A DNA stretch of 64,000 nucleotides. Origin: DATJCV01 sp963707665. GTDB taxonomy: Bacteria; Pseudomonadota; Gammaproteobacteria; Burkholderiales; Burkholderiaceae_D. Shown here piece by piece: positions 8,581 to 18,173 of this stretch (position 1 is the first letter of the stretch; every line of letters begins with the position of its first letter). A program made the translations under genes and the position numbers. The stretch is from NCBI GenBank assembly GCA_963707665.1, contig CAVPQU010000006.1, positions 34,636-98,635 on the forward strand, given 5' to 3'. Under the pieces are notes generated by a model. That model did not search any database. It was not told the DNA's origin and saw only the letters and a list, made by a program, of their open reading frames with translations.

Positions 8581-10140
8581 ATGACAACAAAAACCATCTG
8601 GCGCTTCGCGCCACAAGTTACTTCGGCGCTGCGCTGGCGTTGCGCGGCAGGCATGCTGACCTTATGCGCGGCGCTCTGTTCCGCCGGCGCCTTTGCGTTC
8701 AACTTTGCCGACCTCACGCAGCGTGCGCAACAACTGGCGCAAACGCCATACAAGAAACCTTCCAGCAATTTGCCGAAGACCATCGAGAGCCTGAGCTACG
8801 ACCAGTATCGCGACATCCGTTTCAATCGGGAGAAATCACTGTGGCGCAACGCCAAGCTGCCGTTCGAAGCGGCATTTTTCCATCAGGGATTGTTTTACGA
8901 TCATCCAGTCAAAATCAACGAGATTGTTGGAAAGAGCGTGCGCGAAATCAAGTTCGACCCTGCCTCGTTCAACTACGGTAAAAACAATATCGACCCGAAA
9001 CAGCTGCAGCAACTCGGCTTCGCCGGCTTTCGAGTGCACTACCCATTGAATACGCAGAAATACAAGGACGAGGTTCTGGTGTTTCTCGGTGCCAGCTATT
9101 TTCGGGCGCTCGGCAAGGGTCAGCTGTATGGCATCTCGGCGCGCGGCTTGGCGGTGGATACGGCGCTCAATTCAGGCGAGGAGTTTCCTCAGTTCACCGA
9201 GTTCTGGCTACAGCGGCCGCAAGCACACAGCAAGGAACTGACCATTTACGCCCTGCTCGATTCGCCCCGCGTCAGCGGCGCCTACCGCTTCGTTCTGAAA
9301 CCGGGCGAAACCACCGCAATCGAGGTCACGGCGCAGTTGTACCTGCGCCAAAATGTCACGATCCTCGGCATCGCACCGCTCACCAGCATGTATTTCTTTG
9401 GCGAAAACCAACGCGCGCCGGTCGAGGATTACCGACCGGAAGTACACGATTCCGACGGCCTGTCGGTACGCTCAGGAACCGGCGAATGGATCTGGCGGCC
9501 GCTGGTGAACCCAAAACGTTTGCTGGTGACGTCGTATGCGCTGGTCAACCCGCAAGGCTTCGGCATCATGCAACGCGACCGTGCCTTCACCAGCTATCAG
9601 GATCTCGAAGCGCGCTACGAAAAGCGGCCCAGCGCCTGGATCGAGCCGATTGGTAACTGGGGCGCGGGCCGCGTCGAGTTGGTGCAGTTGCCAACCCCGG
9701 ACGAAACCAACGACAACGCGGTCGCCTTCTGGGTGCCGGAAGTCCTGCCGACCCCAGGCACGCCATATCAGATCGCCTACCGCATGCTGTGGCAAAAGGA
9801 CACCGAAGCACGGCCGCCGCTGTCATGGGTCACCCAGACCCGGCGCGGCCACGGCTATTTACGCAAAGTGGACGACAGTCTGGCACTGGTGGTCGATTTT
9901 GAAGGGCCGGCGCTGTCCAAACTGGAGCCGGATACGGAACTGGAGGCGGTCGTGAGCAGCGACCCCAACGGCAAGCTGATGGAAACCAATGCCTACCGCA
10001 ACGAGGTCACCGGCGGCTGGCGCATGACCGTGCGGCTGCGCCGCAACGATGAGACCAAGCCAGTCGAACTGCGCGGCTATCTGCGCAACGGCAACGATAC
10101 CTTGTCCGAAACCTGGAGCTACATATTACCGCCCAACTAG
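8581..10140 (+). CDS. opgG: Glucan biosynthesis protein G
   Basis: OpgG (MdoG) is a periplasmic protein needed to make branched osmoregulated periplasmic glucans. The 519-residue product has an N-terminal signal sequence (hydrophobic stretch MLTLCAALCSAGAFA near residues 22-36). It then has the family blocks YDQYRDIRFN, SLWRNAKLPFEAAFFHQG, FAGFRVHYPLN, FLGASYFRALGKGQLYGISARGLA and FFGENQRAPVEDYRPEVHDSDGL. The ATG at 8581 follows AGGAA at 8571-8575; an in-frame ATG at 8563 is less likely. It is followed after two bases by opgH, the usual operon order. Confidence 0.95.
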   Translation: MTTKTIWRFAPQVTSALRWRCAAGMLTLCAALCSAGAFAFNFADLTQRAQQLAQTPYKKPSSNLPKTIESLSYDQYRDIRFNREKSLWRNAKLPFEAAFFHQGLFYDHPVKINEIVGKSVREIKFDPASFNYGKNNIDPKQLQQLGFAGFRVHYPLNTQKYKDEVLVFLGASYFRALGKGQLYGISARGLAVDTALNSGEEFPQFTEFWLQRPQAHSKELTIYALLDSPRVSGAYRFVLKPGETTAIEVTAQLYLRQNVTILGIAPLTSMYFFGENQRAPVEDYRPEVHDSDGLSVRSGTGEWIWRPLVNPKRLLVTSYALVNPQGFGIMQRDRAFTSYQDLEARYEKRPSAWIEPIGNWGAGRVELVQLPTPDETNDNAVAFWVPEVLPTPGTPYQIAYRMLWQKDTEARPPLSWVTQTRRGHGYLRKVDDSLALVVDFEGPALSKLEPDTELEAVVSSDPNGKLMETNAYRNEVTGGWRMTVRLRRNDETKPVELRGYLRNGNDTLSETWSYILPPN

Positions 10141-10142
10141 AC

Positions 10143-12641
10143 ATGCTGGCCCCCGGCGACGCCGAAGCGCCGGCGCTTGCGCCACCCTGCAGCACCTATC
10201 TGGAACGCCTGCCATTGAGCGCAGGACAGAGGCAAGCCTTGACCCTCGATTCATGTGGCGCCAGTCCGCAACAGGCGATGCGCGCCCTACACCAGGCGCT
10301 GGCCGGGGCACCGGCGGACAGCGACAACCCGGCGTATGCCTCGGTAGCCAGCCGCCTGCGGCTATGCCGCCAACCGACTAGCGCCGCCGACGATGCCAGC
10401 CCCGGCCGCATCGCCACCGCGCCACCGCCTAACCGCATTTCGATGGTGCCGCAACCATGGGGGCGCCTGAATCCACTCAGCCGCTGGTGGCGCGCGCTGC
10501 GGGGGCACAGAGATCGCCGTGCACTGGACGTGCGCAGCGGGCCGCCGCAGGCGGATGCGCCCGATCCCCATGGTAGCTGGCAGCGCAGCGGCGGCTGGCG
10601 GCGGCTGAGTCTGCTGTGCCTGATGTTCGGGCAGACCGCGCTGGCGACCTATTTCATGAGTGCGGTCCTGCCGTACCATGGCCGCCGGCCGATGGAAATG
10701 GTGACGCTGGCGCTATTCGCCATCCTGTTTTGCTGGGTCTCGGCCGGTTTCTGGACTGCCATGGCCGGCTTCCTGGTCCTGCTGCGCGACCGCGACCGCT
10801 ACATGATTTCGGCCAGTGCAGCTGGCGACGCGCCCATACCCGCCGCTGCCCGTACCGCGCTTGTGATGCCGATCTGCAATGAGGACGTGGCACGCGTCTT
10901 TGCCGGGCTGCGTGCCACCTACGAGTCGGTACAGCGCAGCGGCGCTTTGCCGCATTTCGATTTCTTCGTGCTGAGCGACAGCAGCCAGCCCGACCTATGC
11001 GTGGCCGAACTGGCGGCCTGGAACCAGTTGTGCCAGGCGGTCGGCGGCTACGGCCGCATTTTCTATCGGCGCCGGCTGCGGCGGGTCAAGCGCAAGAGCG
11101 GCAACATCGACAACTTCTGCCGTCGCTGGGGCCGCAACTATCGCTACATGGTCGTGCTGGATGCCGACAGCGTGATGAGCGGCGACTGCCTGGCACAGCT
11201 GGTGCGGCTGATGGAAGCCAACCCCGGCGCCGGCATCATCCAGACCGCGCCGCGCGCTTCCGGCCGCGACACGCTGTATGCGCGCATCCAGCAATTTTCG
11301 ACGCGCGTCTACGGCCCCTTGTTTACCGCCGGCCTGCACTACTGGCAACTCGGCGAATCGCATTACTGGGGCCACAACGCCATCATCCGCATGGCGCCGT
11401 TCATTCGCCATTGCGCACTGGCACCGCTCCCCGGACGGGGCGCGCTGGCGGGCGATATCCTGTCACACGATTTCGTCGAGGCGGCGCTGATGCGGCGCGC
11501 CGGCTGGGCGGTCTGGATCGCCTACGACCTGGCCGGCAGCTACGAGGAAATGCCGCCCAACCTGCTGGACGAACTGAAGCGCGACCGCCGCTGGTGCCAC
11601 GGCAATTTGATGAATTTCCGGCTGTTCCTGGCACACGGCATGCATCCGGTGCATCGCGCGGTGTTCGCCACCGGCGTCATGGCCTACCTGTCGGCGCCGT
11701 TGTGGTTCCTGTTCCTGGCACTGTCGACTGGCATGCTGGCCTCGCACACGCTCTCGGTGCCGCAGTACTTCACCGAGCCGTTCCAGCTGTTTCCGATCTG
11801 GCCGGAATGGCATCCGGAAAAAGCGCTGGCGCTGTTTACAGCCACTGCCACGCTGTTGTTCCTGCCAAAATTCCTGAGCGTATTTCTGATCTATGTGCAA
11901 GGCGCGCGCCGCTTCGGCGGCGCCGTGCGTGTCACGCTCGGCATGCTGCTGGAACTGCTGTTCTCGGCCCTGCTGGCGCCGGTACGCATGCTGTTTCACA
12001 CGCGCTTCGTCACCGCGGCATTTCTCGGCTGGGCGATCCGCTGGAAATCGCCGCCGCGCGACGACGCCGAAACCGGCTGGGGCGAAGCCTTGCGCAAGCA
12101 TGGTGGCCATACCCTGCTGGGACTGCTCTGGGGCGGCGGCGTATTCTGGCTCAACCCGTCGTTCCTGTGGTGGCTGCTGCCGATCGTCGGCGCCCTGGTA
12201 CTGTCGATCCCACTATCGGTATTTTCCAGCCGCGTGTCGCTCGGGCGCCGCTTGCGCCGGCTGCAACTGTTCCTGATTCCGGAGGAAATGGAACCGCCAG
12301 CGGAGCTGCGCGCCACCAGCGCCTATCTGGAAGCGACAGCGGCCATGCCAGGTTTTGCGCAGGCCGTCGCCGACCCGCTGCTGAATGCGCTGGTGTGCGC
12401 CTGCGCCAGCGCCCGCCCGGGCTTGCCGGCTGCGACCCGCGCCCAACACGCCGCGCTGGCACGCATTGCGCTGGAGCATGGCCCCGACGCGCTGACGGCG
12501 CCGCAGGCCAATCTGCTGCTGCAGGATCCGCTGGCGCTATCACAACTGCATTTCGATGTCTGGTGCGCACCGCAGGCACATGTGCAATGGCAAGCGCTGA
12601 CCGCCGCCGGCAAGCCGGCGCCAGGCCCGCTTACTGCATGA
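10143..12641 (+). CDS. opgH: Glucans biosynthesis glucosyltransferase H
   Basis: OpgH (MdoH) is the inner-membrane glucosyltransferase that builds the beta-1,2-glucan backbone from UDP-glucose and exports it. The 832-residue protein has an N-terminal cytoplasmic part and two TM segments (about 160-215). The GT2 catalytic domain shows PICNEDVARVFAGL, the DADS metal site (VVLDADSVMSG near 339) and the QxxRW-like KRDRRWCHGN near 480. Further TM segments follow between about 505 and 700. It starts two bases after the opgG stop and overlaps the convergent ppnN gene by 11 bases. Confidence 0.95.
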   Translation: MLAPGDAEAPALAPPCSTYLERLPLSAGQRQALTLDSCGASPQQAMRALHQALAGAPADSDNPAYASVASRLRLCRQPTSAADDASPGRIATAPPPNRISMVPQPWGRLNPLSRWWRALRGHRDRRALDVRSGPPQADAPDPHGSWQRSGGWRRLSLLCLMFGQTALATYFMSAVLPYHGRRPMEMVTLALFAILFCWVSAGFWTAMAGFLVLLRDRDRYMISASAAGDAPIPAAARTALVMPICNEDVARVFAGLRATYESVQRSGALPHFDFFVLSDSSQPDLCVAELAAWNQLCQAVGGYGRIFYRRRLRRVKRKSGNIDNFCRRWGRNYRYMVVLDADSVMSGDCLAQLVRLMEANPGAGIIQTAPRASGRDTLYARIQQFSTRVYGPLFTAGLHYWQLGESHYWGHNAIIRMAPFIRHCALAPLPGRGALAGDILSHDFVEAALMRRAGWAVWIAYDLAGSYEEMPPNLLDELKRDRRWCHGNLMNFRLFLAHGMHPVHRAVFATGVMAYLSAPLWFLFLALSTGMLASHTLSVPQYFTEPFQLFPIWPEWHPEKALALFTATATLLFLPKFLSVFLIYVQGARRFGGAVRVTLGMLLELLFSALLAPVRMLFHTRFVTAAFLGWAIRWKSPPRDDAETGWGEALRKHGGHTLLGLLWGGGVFWLNPSFLWWLLPIVGALVLSIPLSVFSSRVSLGRRLRRLQLFLIPEEMEPPAELRATSAYLEATAAMPGFAQAVADPLLNALVCACASARPGLPAATRAQHAALARIALEHGPDALTAPQANLLLQDPLALSQLHFDVWCAPQAHVQWQALTAAGKPAPGPLTA

Positions 12642-14001
12642 TGCGATAGCACGGCGTGTAGGCGCTGCCGGGCAATTTCATGCGCCCTTGCTCGACGAAG
12701 GCGCGCAACAGCGCATCCATCGATTTCATGATGGCGCGCTCGCCGTGGATTTCAAACGGCCCGAATTGCTCGATCGCGCGTATGCCCTGTTCCTTGACGT
12801 TGCCGGCCACGACGCCGGAAAACGCGCGCCGCAGGTTGGCCGCCAGCACATGCGGCGCCTGATCCCGGTGCAGCTTCAGGTCGCGCATGTTGGCATGCGT
12901 GGGCGCGAACGGCTGTTGCAGTTCGTGGTCGATCTTCAGCAACCAATTGAAGTAATAGGCGTCGCCGCGCTCCTTGCGGAAAGCGCGCACGCGCTTGATC
13001 CCGGCCTCCACTTCACGCGCCACCTGCGCCGGATCGTTGATGATGATCCGGTAATGACGGCGGGCATCGTCGCCCAGCGTATCGGCCACGAACTGGTCGA
13101 TTTGACGGAAATAATCCGCGGCTGAAGGCGGGCCGGTGAAAATCAGCGGAAACGGCAGCTCGCCATTGTCCGGATGCAACAGGATGCCGAGGATATACAG
13201 GATTTCTTCGGCCGTGCCGGCGCCGCCGGGAAATACGACAATGCCATGCCCGAGGCGCACAAACGCCTCCAGGCGCTTTTCGATATCCGGCAGGATCACC
13301 AGGTCGTTGACGATCGGGTTCGGCGCTTCGGCGGCGATGATGCCCGGTTCGGAAATACCCAGGTAGCGGCCGCCGGGGAGGCGCTGCTTGGCATGGCCGA
13401 TGGTGGCGCCCTTCATCGGCCCTTTCATCGCGCCCGGGCCGCAGCCGGTGCAAATGTCCATGGCGCGCAAACCGAGCTGGTAGCCGACCTCTTTCGTGTA
13501 GCGATATTCATGATCCGGAATCGAATGCCCGCCCCAGCACACCACCAGGTTCGGACTGATTTGCGGATGCAGCAGATTGGCATTGCGCAGGATGTGAAAG
13601 ACCGAATTGGTAAGGCCGATCGAGGTGGCGAGATCGAATTTCGGATTGCGCTTGATTTCCGAGCTGGCATAGATGACGTCGCGCAGCACCGAGAACAGAT
13701 GCTCTTGAATGCCCTTGATCATCTTGCCGTCGACGAAAGCGCTGGCCGGTGCGTTGCGCACCTCCAGCTTGATGCCGCGTTCGCGCTGGATCACGCTGAT
13801 CGAAAAATCCGGATGGCGTTCCAGCAATTGTTTGCCGTCGTCGACCCGGTTGTCGCAATTCAGCACCGCCAGCGAACAATTGCGAAACAGGCGGTACAGG
13901 CCGCCCTGGCTGGTGTCGCGCAACTGGTGAACTTCGGTACGGGACAGGACATCCATCCTGCCTTCCGGGGCGATTTGGGTATCGACGACAGCGTAATCCA
14001 T
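12631..14001 (-). CDS. ppnN: Nucleotide 5'-monophosphate nucleosidase (LOG-like)
   Basis: PpnN (YgdH) cleaves the N-glycosidic bond of nucleoside monophosphates to a base and ribose 5-phosphate, and in E. coli is stimulated by (p)ppGpp. The 456-residue protein has an N-terminal DUF4478-like domain, a central LOG-type Rossmann domain with VVFPGGAGTAEEILYILG near 250-268 (the PGGxGTxxE site), CTGCGPGAMKGPMKGA, and a C-terminal DUF3412-like domain. Length fits E. coli PpnN (454). ATG 14001 (MDYAVVDTQ) is preferred; an in-frame ATG at 14034 would add eleven residues. Confidence 0.9.
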   Translation of the reverse strand: MDYAVVDTQIAPEGRMDVLSRTEVHQLRDTSQGGLYRLFRNCSLAVLNCDNRVDDGKQLLERHPDFSISVIQRERGIKLEVRNAPASAFVDGKMIKGIQEHLFSVLRDVIYASSEIKRNPKFDLATSIGLTNSVFHILRNANLLHPQISPNLVVCWGGHSIPDHEYRYTKEVGYQLGLRAMDICTGCGPGAMKGPMKGATIGHAKQRLPGGRYLGISEPGIIAAEAPNPIVNDLVILPDIEKRLEAFVRLGHGIVVFPGGAGTAEEILYILGILLHPDNGELPFPLIFTGPPSAADYFRQIDQFVADTLGDDARRHYRIIINDPAQVAREVEAGIKRVRAFRKERGDAYYFNWLLKIDHELQQPFAPTHANMRDLKLHRDQAPHVLAANLRRAFSGVVAGNVKEQGIRAIEQFGPFEIHGERAIMKSMDALLRAFVEQGRMKLPGSAYTPCYRIMQ

Positions 14002-14175
14002 GAATTTCCGATTTGAGAGAGGATGAAGTGACATTGGCCTGCCCGCTGGGGCAGCCTTTACCTTGATTCTATTTTACCGAGGCCGGCGCGTACCGCTTGC
14101 GCACCGCCCAGCGGGCGCATCACGCCGGCGCCGGAGAAAATATCTGGCGAATCCTGCTATTGCCCAACGTATACA

Positions 14176-14237
14176 GGAGTATCGTTCATTTTCTTACCTT
14201 TTACGCCAGATATTTAAACATATGCAAGGGAGTATAT
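14176..14237 (+). repeat. Paired GGAGTATRT element, copy E1
   Basis: Two GGAGTAT motifs begin at 14176 (GGAGTATC) and 14229 (GGAGTATAT), 53 bases apart. The central motif at offset 32-38 reads CAGATAT. The element lies in the 432-base gap between the divergent ppnN and folE genes, which otherwise shows no gene; the folE promoter must also lie here. Confidence 0.75.
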
Positions 14238-14433
14238 TTCCAATACGCAATGAAACGCAATCCTAGCAGGCCTTGCCGGGCGGCTTGAGCGGCCGCCGGC
14301 GCGACGCTGTCGGCGCCGGCTTCGCGCCCGGCCGCCAGAGGCGGCATAATGTCGAACATTTGCAATCGGGACCTTCGCCGGATCGGCGCCGCCCGGCGCA
14401 CGAATCCATCGAACGTCAAGGAAAGGTTTCACA

Positions 14434-15003
14434 ATGCACGACAAGGAATTCTCCGAAGGCGACTGGCGTCGCTTCCTGCTCAGCGTCGGCGAAAACCCGG
14501 ACCGCACCGGCTTGCATGAGACGCCGCAGCGCCTGGTCAAGGCGTGGAAGCACTGGACCTCCGGCTACGGCCAGGACCCGGCCGAAGTGCTGAAGGTATT
14601 CGAAGACGGCGCCGAACAATACAACGAGTTGATCGTCGTGCGCGGCATCCCGGTCTACAGCCATTGCGAGCATCACCTGGCGCCGTTTTTCGGCATGGCC
14701 ACGATCGGCTATACGCCGAACGGCAAGATCGTCGGACTATCCAAGCTGACCCGGCTGGTGGACTGCTTCGCCAAGCGCTTGCAGGTGCAGGAACGGCTGA
14801 CGATCCAGATTGCCGAAGCCCTGATGACCCATATGCAGCCGCTCTCGGTTGGCGTCGTGATCCGCTGCCGCCACATGTGCATGGAAAGCCGCGGCATTCG
14901 CACTCCGGGCGAGGAAACCATCACCTCGGCGATGCTGGGTGAATTGCAGACCAACCTGGGGCTGCGCACCGAATTCCTGGCCTTGGCGCGCGAGAAGGAT
15001 TGA
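14434..15003 (+). CDS. folE: GTP cyclohydrolase I
   Basis: FolE converts GTP to 7,8-dihydroneopterin triphosphate, the first step of folate synthesis. The 189-residue protein has DRTGLHETPQRL, the zinc site CEHHLAPFFG (Cys near 78), and the second ligand Cys in RCRHMCMESRGIRTPG near 148. Length is normal for a bacterial homodecameric enzyme. The start ATG at 14434 follows AAGGAAAGG at 14420-14428. It stands alone; the downstream hairpin repeat at 15047 is only 44 bases after its stop. Confidence 0.95.
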   Translation: MHDKEFSEGDWRRFLLSVGENPDRTGLHETPQRLVKAWKHWTSGYGQDPAEVLKVFEDGAEQYNELIVVRGIPVYSHCEHHLAPFFGMATIGYTPNGKIVGLSKLTRLVDCFAKRLQVQERLTIQIAEALMTHMQPLSVGVVIRCRHMCMESRGIRTPGEETITSAMLGELQTNLGLRTEFLALAREKD

Positions 15004-15046
15004 AGTTGACGCTGCCTGCGATTCTGGACAGCGGGGTGAAACCAGC

Positions 15047-15092
15047 GGTCAGAGTAATTTTCGCGATGAAACTTTGCGAAAAAACTCTGACC
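15047..15092 (+). repeat. GGTCAGAG palindromic element R1
   Basis: An imperfect palindrome: GGTCAGAGT and TTTTCGC on the left pair with GCGAAAA and ACTCTGACC on the right, around a loop of about 11 bases. Two related copies lie at 62742 and 62860. The GGGTCAGAGT...ACTCTGACCC form resembles REP-like palindromes that are often linked to Y1-type (RAYT) transposases; no such transposase is in this window. Confidence 0.7.
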
Positions 15093-15133
15093 CCGTTTTA
15101 ACTTCATCGGCGCCTTGCCACGACCGGCAGCTC

Positions 15134-15602
15134 TTACAAGAACCGATCCAGCAACTTGCGGCTGCCCTTGTCCAGCGCCCCGACATCGCGAATCAGAAAC
15201 TGAATCCCGTGACTGTCGGCGATCAGCAGTCGGCTGTCGCCGATGCGACGGATGTCTTCCTCGCCTTTCAGCACGAAACGGGCATCGCCGCGATCGGTCT
15301 CGACACTCCAGGTGCTGGGCGTGGCAAAACTGGAAACATGCGCGATACGCCGGATCTCCGGCAGAAATTCGCGGCTTTCCAGCTCTTCGATGATCAGATC
15401 CCGCGACCTGCGGCGGCACCGCGGCCAGGGATTCGATCCAGCACAATTCGCGACCATCGGCCGCCACCAGCGCCAGGCTTTCGTCGGGCGCCGCAATCGG
15501 AAATGCGCGCACCGGCACCACGCCCTCATGGCTGATGTCCTCGCCCGGCGCCCGATACACCAACCGTCCGGCCGCATTGCGGCTCAATGCAAAGTGCGTC
15601 AT
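15134..15602 (-). pseudogene. DUF1854 protein of the cyanophycin locus (frameshifted)
   Basis: The reading frame begins at ATG 15602 (MTHFALSRNAAGRLVYRAPG). It continues in a second frame from about 15405 with RDLIIEELESREFLPEI, VETDRGDARFVLKGEEDIRR and LIADSHGIQFLIRDV, stopping at 15134. One extra base near 15400-15410 explains the break. Together the parts make a DUF1854 protein of about 155 residues, the family found with cyanophycin genes in betaproteobacteria. It overlaps the upstream ABC transporter by four bases (ATGA), so the two are coupled. Its role is not established; it may be an accessory subunit. The frameshift may be a sequencing error. Confidence 0.8.
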
Positions 15603-17874
15603 GCGATGCGCTCCAGCCTCTCTTCGCTTTCGGGCGAAGCGTGCGCCAGGTCGGCCTCGGTCAGCCGCGCCTGCGCCTGATGCAGCTTGAAGTAGGCGCC
15701 CTGGCGCGCCAGCAGTTCGTCATGCGGCCCGACTTCGACGATCTGGCCGCGATCCAGCACCACGATGCGGCTGGCGCGGCGCAGCGTCGACAGCCGGTGC
15801 GCGATCGCAATCGTGGTGCGGCCGCGCACCAGGTTGTCGAGCGCATTCTGGATCTCGCGCTCGGTGGTGGTGTCGACCGAGGACGTGGCTTCGTCCAGGA
15901 TCAGGATATGCGGATCGATCAGCAGCGCGCGCGCGATCGAGATGCGCTGGCGCTCGCCGCCGGACAGGGTCTGGCCGCGCTCGCCGACCAGCGAATCGTA
16001 GCCGTGCGGCAGGCGCAGGATGAATTCGTGCGCATGCGCGGCGCGGGCGGCGGCGACGATTTCAGTGCGTGTTGCATCCGGCTTGCCGTAGGCGATGTTC
16101 TCGGCGATGGTGCCGAAAAACAGGAACGGCTCCTGCAGCACCAGGCCGATATTGCGCCGGTAGCCGGCGATTCCGTATTGCCGGATATCGGTGCCGTCGA
16201 CCCGGATCGATCCTTCCGACACATCGTAGAAACGGCAGATCAGGTTGACCAGCGTGCTCTTGCCGGAACCGCTGTGACCAACCAGACCAATCATCTCGCC
16301 CGGCGCGATGGAAAGATCGAGGCCGCGGATCACCGCCTGGTTGCCGTAGCGGAAACCGACCTGGCGCAATTCGATCCGACCCTGCAGCTGCTTAATCGGG
16401 GTCGGGTGCGCCGCCTCCGGCACGTTGGAGACGTGATCCAGAATATCGAAGATGCGCTTGGCGCCGGCCGCTGCTTTCTGCGTCACCGAGACGATGCGGC
16501 TCATCGAATCGAGCCGCGTGTAGAAGCGGCTGATGTAGGCGATGAACGCAGTCAGCACGCCGACCGTGATGTCGCCGTGCCCGACCTGCCAGATACCGAC
16601 CGCCCATACCACCAGCAAGCCGATTTCGGTCAGCAAGGTGACGGTCGGCGAAAACAGCGACCAGATCCGGTTGACGCGGTCATTGATCATCAGGTTGTGG
16701 CGGTTGGCTTCGCGAAAGCGCGCCGCTTCGCGCTTTTCCTGGGCGAAGGCCTTGACCACGCGGATGCCGGGAATGGTGTCGGCCAGCACGTTGGTGACTT
16801 CCGACCAGATGCGGTCGATCTTTTCGAAGCCGTGCCGCAGCCGGTCGCGCACCACGTGGATCATCCAGATGATGAACGGCAACGGCAGCAAGGTCACCAG
16901 CGCCAGCCACGGATTGATCGAGATCAGGATCACCGCGGTCATCACGATCATCAGGACGTCGGTGGCGAAATCCAGCAGATGCAGCGACAGGAAGACGCAG
17001 ATGCGGTCGGTTTCGGAGCCGATGCGCGCCATCAGGTCGCCGGTGCGCTTGCCGCCGAAGTATTCCAGCGACAGCCGCATCAGGTGTTCATAGGTTGCCG
17101 TGCGCAGGTCGGCGCCGATCCGTTCCGACACCAGCGCCAGGATGTAGGTCTTGGCCCAACTGAGGCCCCAGGCCAACAGCGCCGAGCCGAACAGGCCGCT
17201 CAAGATACAACGCGGCCAGCGCTGACGTCGATCGGCTTGCCGTTCTGATACGGAATCAGCACGTTGTCCATCAGCGGCATGGTCAGGTATGGCGGCACCA
17301 GGTTGGCGGCGGTGGCGACCAAGGTCAGCAGGAATCCGGCCAGCAGTTGCCAGCGATAAGGTTGAGCGAAGCGCCACAGGCGGAACAGGGTTGAGGTCGA
17401 AGGCGGTGCCGGCGGCACAGGGCTGCAGGCGCCACACTGCTGCCCCGGCTGCAGCGGCGCCGAGCAGTGCGGGCAGGCTAGCGCCAGCGGCGCGCTGGCC
17501 GCCTGGCCGCTGGCTCGCGCCGCGCGCTGCAGTTCAAAGTTGCGCACCAGTTGCAATGCCGCCGGATTGCGGCCGAGCGTGAAGCGCCAGCGCGCCAGGC
17601 GCACGCCGCCATCATGCAGTTCAAGCGTGCCGACGCCGGCATGATCATGCAGCAACAGCGCCAGCCCCGAGGTCAGCGACCACTCGCTCCAGCCGTCCGC
17701 GGCACCGTTACCGGCCAGCAGGCGGCGCCCCGTCAGCACCAGCAGGCCGGGACGAAAACGCAGGCGCGCATCCAGGTCCAGCTCCAGGATGGCGAGCACG
17801 GTTTCTTCCTTGTCCAGGCGGGATTGCAGATCGGCCCGCCAGGAAACCGGCAGTGGCTCACTCGTTGACGACAT
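15599..17874 (-). pseudogene. Cyanophycin-associated ABC transporter, permease-ATPase fusion (frameshifted)
   Basis: The N-terminal part (from ATG 17874) holds a PH-like or DUF-type domain, a zinc-ribbon-like CPHCSAPLQPGQQCGAC and the first TM segments. After a break near 17205-17235, where one base appears to be missing, the frame continues with the rest of an exporter-type TM domain. A full ATPase follows: GHSGSGKST, LSGGERQR, ILILDEATS and the H-loop AHRLS. The total is about 750 residues. This N-terminal architecture is typical of the transporter that sits with DUF1854 beside cyanophycin synthetase genes. The substrate is unknown. The gene diverges from cphA' across a 299-base gap. Confidence 0.85.
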
Positions 17875-18173
17875 TCGGTACTCGATTTTGGTGGAGGCAG
17901 CGGGAGATTCGCGGTGCGGCCTTGGCGGCGCAGCGCCACACAGTGCGCGGCATGGTCAATACAGCCCCAAGCCGATTCGCGGCCGGGTCGGATCATACAG
18001 GCGATTGACCGTACCCGTTACTCCTGAACGCGCCAGACCCCGATTTTGTTGACACCCCGAATATTTATTTCAGTGCCAAGTAAACCAATTGCGCGATGGA
18101 GCGTTATCGGTAGCTATGGCTGTCGTTATTTTTGCCGATTTTTGCCTTACCTGTCCTAGCGGACTCAGGAATC

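Noticed and set aside
15587..17248. A 553-codon open frame on the plus strand
   Set aside because: Antisense to the ABC transporter, whose Walker A, signature and Walker B motifs are plain on the minus strand.
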